Program-made: the position numbers and the translations under genes
Assembly (NCBI GenBank): GCA_030068145.1
Contig: JAPJBO010000282.1
Location: 62,001-126,000, forward strand
Reading direction: 5' to 3'
Source of the DNA: Diplonema papillatum
Taxonomy: Eukaryota > Euglenozoa > Diplonemea > Diplonemida > Diplonemidae
DNA: 64,000 nt
The notes under the pieces: generated by a model
Databases searched by the model: none
Told to the model about the DNA's origin: nothing
Seen by the model: only the letters and a program-made list of their open reading frames with translations
Shown here: one piece after another, positions 1-9,776 of the stretch
Position numbering within the stretch: the stretch's first letter is position 1
Layout of the letters: the number at the start of each line of letters is the position of its first letter

Positions 1-1869
1 GTCCAGTATTTGTGGATGTGCGCGGTGCAGGCACCTTCCACGGCGAAAAGGCCTTTCTCATGGATCGGTGCAGCTGAGCAGCTTTTCCGTCCCAATGAAA
101 ATGGAGAGCCAAGCGCAGGGAGGAGGCTGTATCGGACAATGCCATGGTATTTTTTAAAATTTTATTCTTTTTTTTTTTTTTTTCGTACGGACGCAACGAA
201 GGGAAAAAAAAGAAGACACGAAGAGTTGCCAAGATTTACGGCCCAGCAACGACCGTCCTGGTTCCGGCTGAGAGTAGCTGCAAACCATTCTGAAGCATGA
301 CTTTTGATGGCCGCGCAACGTGACGAATGTAGCACGATGTGTGGGGTGGACAGCGTGAAGAGCATCGCCGGGAATCCGACGGGCTCACGTCCAGCTCCAA
401 AGGCCCACAGGTTGCCTCTTTTTTCTCAGAGCCTCTGCCCAGGGAATCAGCTCGGCCCGGAACCTACCAGTGATGTACAGAGCATCTCCGGGCTTTCGCG
501 GCAACTATGTGCGACGACTGGAGCTCAGAGTAACACTGTGTTGAGAATAGCCCGGACAGGTGTGACGTGCGTGCTTGTCTCCTGCTTTTCCGACTGCACT
601 ACACTCAACACACTCAATGAACTGCGCTGTACAGGTTTGTTTTTTTGTGGATGTCAAGTTGTCATGACATCGGGTAATGAAGCTGCTTCTCTACTCCGCA
701 TGTGTCAACTACGGGGCATTGTTCCTGCTCATGATACTCGCCTTCCAGGTTAGCCCCGACAGGGCTAGCAGGGAGCGCACTGTGCTAGGTTGTAGTAGGA
801 TTCAGAGCTCAGTTCAAGGCGGCCTGTCTGGGAATCAGCGTACTGCTGGTGTCCATCAATGCTTTCGCAAACAACAGCACGGGAAAGAAGAGGGGGTTGG
901 GGGGAAGAAAAGAACGAAAACAGAAAAATATGGAAAGGGGGTGTGGGTGGGGGGTGTCATTCATTCTCCCAGCACGAAGAAAAGCCACAAACGTCGTTTC
1001 TTCGCTTTCCCCCCCCCCCCCCCCCCTCTGTCATTTTTCGTTGCAGTTCAGTTCACAGCAAGGCGCACTCATCTGTTGAGCAAGGCCCGTCGTGACAGCG
1101 TTGGAGTAAAAGCGGAGGGGAGGCGGAGAACGAATGAATACTCGTTCATCGTGGTTGTCGTTGCTTCAAGCGAAGCGGAGATAAGGAAAAGACAAAAACG
1201 TCTGTGCCTGCGGCACGCGCGCCGTTCCGATCTCGCGCACGAGTGGAGAACGCGGCAATATTACCGAATAACCAAAGAAAACGCGTACACCGGTGGTGAC
1301 TGCGTGCAACTGCCGGCCGCAGGTGTTGCACATGACGGGGCGAGAACAAAATTCAAAGAGTCGTTCCCCCCCCTCAAGAGACAGGCACTTCTTTTTTTGT
1401 TTCGTGCGCCTGTCGATCGACCCCCTCCCTCCTCTTGCTTTCCCCTTGTTACTTGTTCGGGCTGCGATGCTGACCAGCCACCCAAAAGCGCGCTGCCTTC
1501 GTCTTCCCTTGCCGGAGCTTTCAACAAAGCATTGCAGACCAACCCGCAGAGAGCATTGCAAGCGCCAGAAATAGATTTGGTCGCACCTCTGGTGGTGTTC
1601 GACTCGCGGCGCCATTCTACGCGGCTTCCTTGAAGCCGTTGGTGTGCTGCTCTCCTGAAGACCCACGGGTGCCAGATCCGCCCCGGTATGCACGGTGAGG
1701 TCCTGCCTCAGAAGCTCCCGTGTAGTTTACTCACTAAGAGGCGCGGCTGGGAGTTCGGGACGAGAAGACGAACCGCATCTCCTCCCCTTCTCTTCTGCCC
1801 TCCCAAACCGCGCGGCTTCTCGCAGCAGAACACCGGAGCGGCAACCTCGTGTGGTGCGTCACTCACCTC
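1..1869. other. Left-edge spacer, no supported gene
   Basis: I see no convincing coding exon here. The open frames on the plus strand around 677-1633 lack domains and run through homopolymers. Visible landmarks are a T-run near 169-182 and an 18-base C-run at 1009-1026. This stretch lies downstream (3') of the acyl-CoA-synthetase-like gene, so an unrecognised terminal exon or 3' UTR of that gene could be here. Confidence 0.5.
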
Positions 1870-4327
1870 CTACGCAGCGGTGCACTTGATCCCGACGACG
1901 GAGCCTTTGCTGTCGATCGACGCCTCTTGTTCAAAGTCGTAGAACCCCAGAACGTCGCGGTCGGCCTCCATCAGACCTCCGTTGTTCCAGTACTGAACAG
2001 CCACAGACGGGCCGCACAGCTGTGTGTTTTTTTGTTTTTTTAACGTCCCCGCCCTGACCGCCGCCAACGTAAAGAGCCGCGTTCAGAGAGAGATTACTCT
2101 CTGACCATTACAAAAACGGTGAGGAAATGATGCAGACCCCGGCTGAAGTAGAAACCCGAGAACTATGCCGTAGACGTGTAAGACAACTCCTGAGACTATG
2201 TCGGACATGTAAGACAACTTTTGAAACTATTTCGGGCATATAAGCCAACTCTGAAACTATGTCGGACATGCTCAGAACTATGTCGGACACGGTTAGACAC
2301 TTCTGAAACTATGTCGGACATACAAGACAACTTTGAAACTATGTCGGACACCTACGACAACTACTGAAACTATGTCGGACATATAAGACAACTTTGAAAC
2401 TTTGTCGTACGATATTTCACTCAAAATAAAAAGATCATACCCGAAGGTTTCCTTCCTTGTTGCGGCCCAGCGTCTTTGCCTGTTCGCCTCCCTCGTCGCC
2501 GACCACCCGCGCCTTCACGTTCGGCATCAGCGTCTCCTTGGCCTCTTGGCCGAGCGTTTTCAGCGACAGCGCGGCGCCAGCCTCGAGGGGGCCGGACATC
2601 ACGCAGACCTTCTCCACCTTGAACGCTTCTTTCACCTCCTTGGCGTACGCTTCGGAGACCGGATCCATCGACACGATGACAACCCACTTCAAGTACTCGC
2701 CGGCTCCTGCGTTTTAGAGTCAAAGTTCGCTTGAGAATCCGGGAGTTCAGAGTCACCGGGGGTAACTGCGGCGTTCTTTTGCTTGGGATTCGCACTGCTT
2801 CGATTCGCAGGGCGGTGAGCCAGTTGACCCATTTCCTGGAACTGCATCGAATTGCCCGCTCTTGTCCATGACAGTGGAGCACCAAACAACGCGCGCCTGA
2901 ACGCGACCAAGACGAGCTGAAGAGGCGAACGCATGACACATCACGTGCAAAGAGAAAACCGCGACGCCGGCGACGAAGATTTTCGCCACAGGTTATTTTG
3001 CATGCTGATCCAAATAACGCCAGGAGCACGACACGGTACGGTCGAAGAGGGAGTCACCTAGTGACGAATGCAGGCCATCGCTACAGATTCTAACCTCAAC
3101 CAATCCGAACGGAAAACACGTACCTTGTCCGGAAACTGCCGGGAGAAGTAGATCGAGCTGCGCCTTCGTCGCCAACAATCCGTGGACGCGTTCGATTTCT
3201 AGGTTTTCAAGGAACGGACCGACGTGCTGCAAATGTAGAGAGGGGTGTTGCAGGGAGTGCCAGGGTTTGGTGTGTGCGGAACCCCCAAATAACAAACGGA
3301 AATGTACACAGCGTGAGCACAAAGGGGACAAGTATCCCCGGGGAGATGCGGGCGATATCAAAGAAATGCTCCTTAGGCGAGGTTCGTCTCGAGCGTTGGG
3401 TGAACATACCGAGTCTGCCAGGAGGCATTCGCCACCGTAGCTGATGCTGGCACCGCTGGCCACAGTGGAGTAGTGGGCGAGGAAGAAAACCGGGTGGTGG
3501 GAAGTACTGGGCGCGAGCATCACCCTCGTGTCGTTGGTGAGGCCGAGGTACTGCGCCACGTGGAACGCAGCGGTCATGATGTTACGGTGCGAGAACACAA
3601 CGTCCCGCGTGTTGCCCACGGCAGACGGCAAGATGAGGGACGGAGTATCCGCCGTGAGAAGCGTGCTGATGCGGCGGAGTGGGTTCTCATAGTAGTTGTA
3701 CGGCCCCCACGCAAGCATGTTCCGCATAAGCATTGCACCGGGCAGAGCCCAGTTAGCATCTGTCACGACCACCAGCTTCACGCTCGGGTACTTCGGCGAG
3801 CGCAGGTACAAGTTGCCGACGACTTGGTCGAGTTCGGGGATCGCTTGGTGGAGAATCTCGAACATCGATTTTCTCTTCGACCCGTTCTTGGACGGGACCT
3901 CCGCAAACTCTCGCAGGACGATCGCTTTGGGCTGGTACTTGTCGATGGCCGCCGCGATGCTGTCCGCCGTCAAAGTGGACGGGTTCACGTGCACCGCGAT
4001 CGCGCCGATCTTAGAACACGACGCGTGCGTCATGAACAGCTCGGCCGTGCTGGATTGGATGCTGAGGATGCGGTCTCCCGGCTTGACTCCGTGCTGGACG
4101 AGGCCGTCACCGAAGGCATCGCTGTTCTTCTTGATGTCGATGTAGGTCCAGTTCACACCCTGGTGCGGCACCCTGAACGCGGTTCTGTGCCCCAGGCGAC
4201 GCGCCTGGGCGCTCAGGTAGTATCCGATCGTGTTGTTGAGCTGTGCCTTGTGTGCCGCTCCGGCCACCTCCGCATGCTCGGCCGACGTCGACGCGAGGCG
4301 CCTGCACACGGCGGAAACTCGCTTCAT
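1870..4327 (-). CDS. Acyl-CoA-synthetase-like (AMP-binding superfamily) protein, probably non-catalytic
   Basis: Four exons with GT-AG introns and matching phases: 4327-3410, 3226-3124, 2706-2441 and 2019-1870, giving about 478 residues. The first 300 residues follow the AMP-dependent acyl-CoA ligase fold (HRTAF at about 48, GDRILSIQSS, GAIAVHVNP, VVFSHRNIMTAA at about 240). The N-terminus (MKRVSAVCRRLAS) is basic and lacks acids, like a mitochondrial presequence. The ATP-binding P-loop, normally a Ser/Thr/Gly-rich TSGTTG-type segment, reads LPSAVGNTRDV; the later YGxTE motif is not recognisable; and the protein stops at a TAG after IKCTAA, before the C-terminal subdomain that carries the catalytic lysine. 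Known families of this fold need these parts, so I infer a pseudoenzyme, perhaps a structural or binding protein. A GTGAGT sequence lies just after the stop, so an extra exon cannot be fully excluded. The start is the first in-frame ATG, directly preceded by AG. Confidence 0.75.
2165..2405. repeat. Minisatellite in intron 3 of the synthetase-like gene
   Basis: About eight imperfect copies of a 30-33 base unit containing AACTATGTCGGACATRTAAG and TTTGAAACT fill most of the intron between 2440 and 2020. It is non-coding and lies wholly inside the intron. Confidence 0.85.
2712..2757 (+). repeat. Family D repeat end at an intron 3' splice site
   Basis: The sequence starting TTTAGAGTCAAAGTTCGCTT matches the family D ends at 54331 and 58122 over about 45 bases. 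It begins inside or next to the acceptor (acgcag on the minus strand, 2707-2712) of intron 2 of the synthetase-like gene and reads inward into the intron. Confidence 0.75.
3004..3107 (+). repeat. Family K repeat inside intron 2 of the synthetase-like gene
   Basis: It shares about 100 bases with 42490-42598 (GCACGACACGGTACG, then TCGAAGAG, GCGAATGCAGGCCATCGCTA and TCTAACCTCAAC) and a weaker copy at 49686-49790. It ends about 16 bases from the intron donor. Bases 2815-2870 of the same intron also carry a family C end. Confidence 0.65.
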
Positions 4328-5876
4328 CTCGCGCTTTCCGTCGGTAGTCCTCCTTTTCTTCTCTCCCCCGCTCTCCTTCTTTCAAGTTTCACCCCCCACA
4401 ACCCCCACCGCCCCGTCCCAACACCCTCTCCGGCCACCGCCGCCTGAACATGGTTTCGGCACAGATGTCTCCACTCCGAACCCGCACGCCCTCTCACGAG
4501 GGGCGAACTACAACAACGAACAGTTCCGGAGTTGGGCTTGCACTGATAAACGAAGTAACGGACGATCAGCATCAACTGACCTAAAGGTGATGAACAATTT
4601 ATGATAAGGCAAAGGTTGCTTGCTCTTGGCGTGCATGGTAATAACCTCCCCCGGCGGGGCTTTCTGTACTAGCACTTTTTCAGAGTGAAAGTTTTCGTCG
4701 GCTTCGGTTTTCTGTTTCATGTGCAAACCGTTGTTCCGGAAATGTTCCCGTCAGTACAAACGACACGAGCGCTCTCCCTCTCTCCGTTGGCAGGAAACAT
4801 ACTTCTCTTCGCGAGTAAAGACTTGCCAGTGGCCGCCTCTCTCAACAAGTTTGGACTGTCCCCCCCAGCGAGTGGCTGGGCGATGAGATTGTCGCTTGCT
4901 CGGTTCCCAGGCGAAAAGGGGAAAGATAGCGGACGGGTGGTCAACAGAAGCTCCTTTTAGGAGCAAACGGACGGTTCTTGCTTCAACGACAGCGACCCGC
5001 ACAGCCCAGTGGACTTTGGTAGTCCCATCCGGTCCACAGGCGTCTGCAGGATCGCCGCGGGGAGCCGATGCAGCCTAAAATGGCCAGCTTGAGAGCACCG
5101 CGGACGACCCTACAAACAGCGCGGGCCAAAGCCGAGGAGCAGGAAAGGGAGATTGCAAAAACGTGCTTAAAATGGGTATGTGCACAACACCGCACTGGTC
5201 CCGTCTGCGCCGTGTTTCGGTCCAGTCAGCCACGAACACATGAGGTGGACCATCATCAGCACGGAGCCTGAGTGTCTGCAGACAGGACAGCGGTGTGTTG
5301 GTGGCTCGTCACAGCCAGGACCACCCGTGCTACTAGAGCACAGGCGAATCCGTCACGGGCAGAAGGCCCCTACAACCGTGTCTGAGCAAGTGTCGGAGCA
5401 GGAAAGGGGGGAGGTAGAGCGAGGAGGAAAAGGTGGTGAAATGGTGGCGTCCTCTCCGGTTTCGACAGTACGTGTGCACCTGCGCAGGCATGGCTCCGCG
5501 TCGAGGTCTGTACTGGAAAGCGCGAAGAGGATGATGAAATGGGTCACAGCAGAGGTAAGTAAACGTGGCCTTTTTTGAAGATTCCCGGATTCGACAGTCT
5601 CCCACCTGTGGCGAGGTCTGGGGAAAACGAGGAGGTGGGCCAGTTGTTTTATCAGGTTTCGCTATTTCTGTGGGTTTTTTTGCATTTCAGGTAGTTATTC
5701 GCTCAGTTATTTCGTGTGCGCGAGCGCGACCGTGGACAGAAGACAAGTGGATGGTGCTGAATCGACCCCGCTAGCAGGGTGCACGGACGCGACGCAGCAG
5801 CAAATAGTGATGGTTGTGCACGTGAGCTCTGTATGCGGGACTCGTGTGCGTGTGGGTGTGTGTGTGGGAGGTCGTC
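4328..5876. other. Spacer with dispersed repeats A and E
   Basis: This is the region between the synthetase-like gene and the azoreductase. It holds a family A element (4517-4748) and a family E repeat (about 5163-5392, related to 9570-9776, with a short piece at 10340-10383). I see no domain-bearing reading frame. Confidence 0.6.
4517..4748. mobile_element. Family A MITE-like element, copy 1
   Basis: It is about 75-80% alike to 34088-34290 along its length. The right end is TCCGGAAATGTTCC; the left end is its slightly decayed complement (CGAACAGTTCCGGA). It is 232 bp and non-coding. Ends of this kind fit a non-autonomous DNA transposon, but I cannot see a clear target-site duplication. Confidence 0.65.
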
Positions 5877-6470
5877 TTAAAAGAGCTTTGCCACTTTCGC
5901 CTTCGCGTCAGCCAATGCCTGTTCGGCTCCGCCTGTGGACATGCCTTCCGCGTAAACGAACGTGAGGTCAGTCTGACCGACGAGACCGAGGATGGCCTTG
6001 AGGTACGGTGTTTGGACGTCGTTCGGAGTGCCCGCGTACAGGCCGCCTCGGGAGCACAGGATGTACACCTTCTTTGGGTCCAGAAGGGGGGCGGGACCCG
6101 TGGCAGTGTACTTGAACGTCTGGCCAGCACGAACCACACGGTCGAGCCACGTCTTGAACGTGCTCGGAACCATGAAGTTGTACATGGGCATGCCTACCAC
6201 AACGGTGCTGGCGGCCTTCAACTCCTTGATGAGATCGTCCGACAGCTTTACCGCCTTCTTCTGCTCCGCCGTCCTCTTCTCCGGCTCCGTCATCCACGAC
6301 CCCATCTCGGCAGCCGTCAAGTGCGGCAACGCGTCAGCGCCCAAGTCGCGGGTGGTGACGCTGCCGCTGCTGTTCTTCGCCTGCCACTGCTTCACGAAGT
6401 CATTCACGAGCGCATTCGACTTGCTGTTGGCGCCGTTCAGGGAGCTTTTCAGAACTAACAGGGCCGGCAT
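5877..6470 (-). CDS. FMN-dependent NADH-azoreductase (AcpD/AzoR family)
   Basis: A single-exon gene of 197 residues, close to the 201 of E. coli AzoR. It shows the family pattern from end to end: VLKSSLNG near the start (phosphate-binding loop), SNALVNDFVKQW, TTRDLGA, LSDDLIKELKAA, then the FMN-binding MPMYNF at about 100, SRGG at about 144, and TPYLKAILGLVG / FVYAEGMS near the C-terminus. The family reduces quinones and azo compounds with NAD(P)H using bound FMN, usually in the cytosol. The start chosen is MPALLVLKSS, which aligns with the bacterial start; earlier in-frame codons are unlike the family. CTTTATTAG ends two bases before the ATG, a plausible spliced-leader acceptor (inference). 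Lack of introns and the bacterial family suggest transfer from a bacterium. Confidence 0.92.
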   Translation of the reverse strand: MPALLVLKSSLNGANSKSNALVNDFVKQWQAKNSSGSVTTRDLGADALPHLTAAEMGSWMTEPEKRTAEQKKAVKLSDDLIKELKAASTVVVGMPMYNFMVPSTFKTWLDRVVRAGQTFKYTATGPAPLLDPKKVYILCSRGGLYAGTPNDVQTPYLKAILGLVGQTDLTFVYAEGMSTGGAEQALADAKAKVAKLF

Positions 6471-7034
6471 GGCTAATAAAGCGGTTTTTGTCTTGCGTGG
6501 GAGGGGGTGGCGATACACCTAGTTTGCTTGCAGAATAACAAAGGAGATTTCTCGTGCCAATTCGCAACGCTTTGGGTGTCATTGACACGCCACTGAGCGC
6601 AGACAGCAGCCACCAACCCGCCGTGCGACGCCGATCTGCAAGATTGCGTAGGCTCGGATTACAGTACGCGAGGCAACTTCGTGTGCACCTGCCTGTCACC
6701 ATACAGTGGGGAACAGGAGGGAGGCGAGCCGGATGCGTGTAATGCGCAAGTCTTGGCAGCGATGGCCGAGCAAGCAAGTAACTTCGGCTGGATTTGGTGG
6801 CTGGTGGCTTGGCGTGCTGCTATGGCAGCAGCAGAAGAAGGAAGAAATATTGGTCCCGGGTACGCCTGCGACGACTCAAGAGGAGCCCGGAATCAGCGCC
6901 TTTAACCAGTGCCTCTCGTGACGGCTGTAGACGTTGCTGGGAGCAGTCGGAATCCTCACTGGGTGTGGGGAGGGCGCGATTCGTCGGGCAGTGCGTGGTG
7001 GTGTCAGCTAGCGCCAGTACGTTGCAGTATATTA
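6471..7034. other. Spacer, nothing recognised
   Basis: This stretch is upstream of the azoreductase start. It has no domain-bearing frame and no repeat I can match confidently elsewhere, apart from a short GTGTGCACCTGC shared with 5470. Confidence 0.4.
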
Positions 7035-7207
7035 GGCCGGTCCATCCCCTCCTGGTAGACTGATAGACAGAAGAATGCAGCTCCGGGCAATTCTATGCAG
7101 CTCCAGGGGATAGGGATGGACCTGATAGACCGTGGTGTACCTCGATTAGCTGCAATGAACAGCGGCAGGCAATTCGATGCAGTTCCAGGAGACAGGGATG
7201 GACCGGC
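7035..7207. mobile_element. Family C MITE-like element, copy 1
   Basis: The ends are inverted: GGCCGGTCCATCCC on the left and GGGATGGACCGGC on the right. The interior repeats GGCAATTCGATGCAGTTCCA-like motifs. Related copies are at 31778-31934 and 36604-36678, and more loosely at 47566-47860. Its right end touches the stop codon of the candidate gene next to it. Confidence 0.65.
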
Positions 7208-7912
7208 TTATGTATGGTTAAAGCCGAACCCAGAAACCGAGATAGCATCGATCGTTTCGCCGAGTTGTGTGGCTGTGAGCTGCATTTGAGGGCCGGTCTG
7301 CTCACAAGTCAGTGCCGATGAGGCATCTGAAATCGATAGAAACCTGCTGAATGGGATTTAATTCCCTTCCGAATCGGGCGGATGTGAACCCTAAGTTTGA
7401 GGCTCATTCGTCATCCCAATCCAAGGGGCTAAACCACGTCTGTGACCCACCTCAGCATGACTTACAAGTAGCTGGTACGCGGTATCAGCGATCCCGGTTT
7501 TGCGGACAAAGTTCATCCTTACGAATGTACGGCGCCCAGGGCTGCCGGGCTGGACCATGAGACGGCATTGGGCAATCGGCGCCGAAGGAGAAAATAAGCA
7601 ACGTTGTTGGCTCAACCTACAGGTAAGGAACGGACCGATGGAGAAGTGCGAGGGGACTGTGATCGAATGGGTGAAGCGGCAACAGGAAGCGCGGGAGCAG
7701 GGGAGGGGGATGCGGAACAAATAAGAAACGAACGTGCGGGGTTTGACGGCGGGTTGCTGGGAACGTGCGGGAGGTGGAGGGGGGGGCACTGACAAACAGC
7801 ACCTGTGCACGCTCGTGGCCAGCGCAAAAAGCGCGCCGGTATCTTTGTACACAGTGGTTAGACCCTTGGTCAACAACGAGCGGACCGTAGGGTCAGGGTA
7901 TAAAATATGGTA
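7208..7912 (-). CDS. Candidate small spliced gene, unidentified, 5' end missing
   Basis: Three putative exons join in frame with GT-AG borders: 7912-7803, 7616-7466 and 7279-7208 (110, 151 and 72 bases; phases agree at both junctions), giving about 110 residues ending NHT-stop. Recognisable stretches are RSLLTKGLTTVYKDTGALFA, QPGSPGRRTFVRMNFVRKTG and TQLGETIDAISVSGFG. I cannot assign a family. No ATG is in frame in the first exon, which follows a CGTAG acceptor, so an upstream exon beyond 7912 is required. It could be a real small basic protein or chance splicing signals; the phase agreement is the main support. Confidence 0.35.
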
Positions 7913-8852
7913 CTACGGATGATCATCGCGGTTCAATGCCAAAGACTGTCAGTTAGTGGCCACGAGTGGTACTGACCGACCTACTGAGTGGCATCGAGGG
8001 GAACATCTGACAAGCTAACCAGAGAGTGTTCTACCCAACACTCTTCTTCTTGAAAGCGTTGCAAGTAGACTGCACTCTGTTCGCCTGGAAAGAGACCTGA
8101 GGAGCAATCCTTAGGCTGAGTTTTTAGACAGAACAATGTCTTTCACATTGCATGAAGAACGTTCTCCTTTTGCTGGAAATAATGCGGTTCCTGGGACACG
8201 CACATGCGGAAAGAAAAGGAATCGGTGGTACCATGACCCATCACCACGTGGTAAGCAGGTGTGCACTCTTCAAGCACAGGATTGTAAGCCGTTCATTCGG
8301 TTCCATATTCGGCACCTCGTCATTGATTTCCGCAACCTTTTTCCGGACAACCTTTGTGGCTTGTCCGGGAAGTCGAGTCGCAGCTCTTGACAGGAAGAAA
8401 AGGATTTCTGGAACCAGCAATCGCGAGCAGCATTGATAGGAGACCGAGTCAGTGCGTTTTTTGAATTCGTTCTAAACGAAAAATAGATTTAATTTCCCTC
8501 CTGCGCCGGCAATCGCTCGGCAATGGGGCAATTCCTGCTGGTTGGCGCTGTGCAACAAACCAGAATGTTTGCCAGGCCATCCACACGTAGCGGACAAAAC
8601 TGGGCTTCCGCGAAGTTAGTCTTTTGGGATCAACCCCTCGCATCAAGACCTGTGCTCTATGAACGTGTAATGGTGCCTTGCAAGTACTCTCTTCATCGGG
8701 ATGAAAGAGCTTACGCGTACACCATACGCATACGAGTCGACCACCGATGTTACTGTGAACAAACCAGCGTGTCCAAAGCAGGCGTTCGCCGTGAATGATA
8801 AAGCATGGAATGACAAGGGATTCATTCTCTCGACTATTTTTGTTGGTCTCTT
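7913..8852. other. Spacer, possible missing 5' exon of the small gene
   Basis: I find no supported gene. A short inverted sequence (CCGGACAA near 8345 and TTGTCCGG near 8362) could fold. The stretch leads directly into the 18S rRNA fragment. Confidence 0.4.
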
Positions 8853-9250
8853 AACCCGAGAAGGAATAATCAAAACGAAGTTCTTAGCGGTTCTCTTTTG
8901 AGTTTCGTCTAACCCGAGAAGGAATAATCAAACGAAGTTCTTAGCGGTTCTCTTTTGAGTTTCGTCTAAGGCCTCGTTGCGCGGGATCAATAGGGACTGC
9001 CGGGGTCGTACGTACTCGTACGTCAGAGATGAAATTCTTAGATCGTAGGAAGACGAACTTCTGCGAAAGCATTCGACAAGAATGTCTTCATTAATCAAGA
9101 ATGAAAGCGTGGGATCCAAGATGATTAGATACCGTCGTAGTCCACTGCTGTAAACGGGCTGGGACTTATAACTTTGACAATTTTGCGTGCGTGCGCTTAA
9201 GGATCGAGAACTTCTAACGAAGTGAGGAAGTTCTGGACGAGCTTGTATCG
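8853..9250 (+). pseudogene. 18S rRNA fragment (central domain to 3' major domain)
   Basis: The segment carries the near-universal small-subunit core: AGAGATGAAATTCTTAGATC, AAGACGAAC, CTGCGAAAGCATT, TCTTCATTAATCAAGAATGA and GATTAGATACCGTCGTAGTC, followed by a helix-like AACTTCTAACGAAGT stretch, before similarity fades near 9240. The first 58 bases (8853-8910) are repeated in tandem at 8911-8967. The rest of the 18S, ITS and 28S are absent, so it is a detached fragment rather than a working rDNA unit. It lies on the plus strand, opposite to the genes. I read the sequence as euglenozoan-like, but this is not a computed placement. Confidence 0.85.
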
Positions 9251-9569
9251 AAGGGGGAGCACAGCGTGCGGAGGGTGGACATGCTGGTCAAGTTCAAAAC
9301 TCGAAGACCGCAGAAGCAACCAGCACCTCCTCTTCCCAAGACGACCCCTCGCTTTTCCTCGCCGCCTGTCCCATCTGCCGACATGCGCTCGACCTGGTCC
9401 GGGGGAATTTCCGATTAAATTGGCGATTTCTACCGCGACGTGTTCATTGCTTTGCTTGGGTTATACGGAGCACGGTAGACCAGCTCCTGAGAACAGGACT
9501 GGAGATTCACCATCTGCGATCAGGTCTACAAGGGAAGCGAGACGACGTGAAGCTAGGGGGATGTAAAAG

Positions 9570-9776
9570 CGTGCTTTGAATTGGTATGCACCAAACACCG
9601 CGTCTCATATCTGCGTCCTTTCCAAGCCACGGACGTATGGCAGCCCTTCATCAGCGTAGACCTGAGAGTAAGTCAACAGGGCCGCGATGTGAGTCTGGTT
9701 TGCCAGGTCACTGTTCGTAGCTCGTCAAGCAGCCAGGACCCACCCATGCCCTGAGAGCACAGGCCAATCCCTTCGG
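9570..9776 (+). repeat. Family E dispersed repeat
   Basis: It aligns with about 5163-5371: both have an ACACCGC-rich start, a middle with CATCAGC and CCTGAG, and an end with AGCTCGTCAAGCAGCCAGGA-like sequence and AGAGCACAGGC. I cannot see ends or a coding frame. Confidence 0.5.

Noticed and set aside
677-1633. Plus-strand open frame of 318 codons
   Set aside because: It runs through an 18-base C-run and low-complexity sequence, has no recognisable domain and is opposite to the direction of all supported genes.
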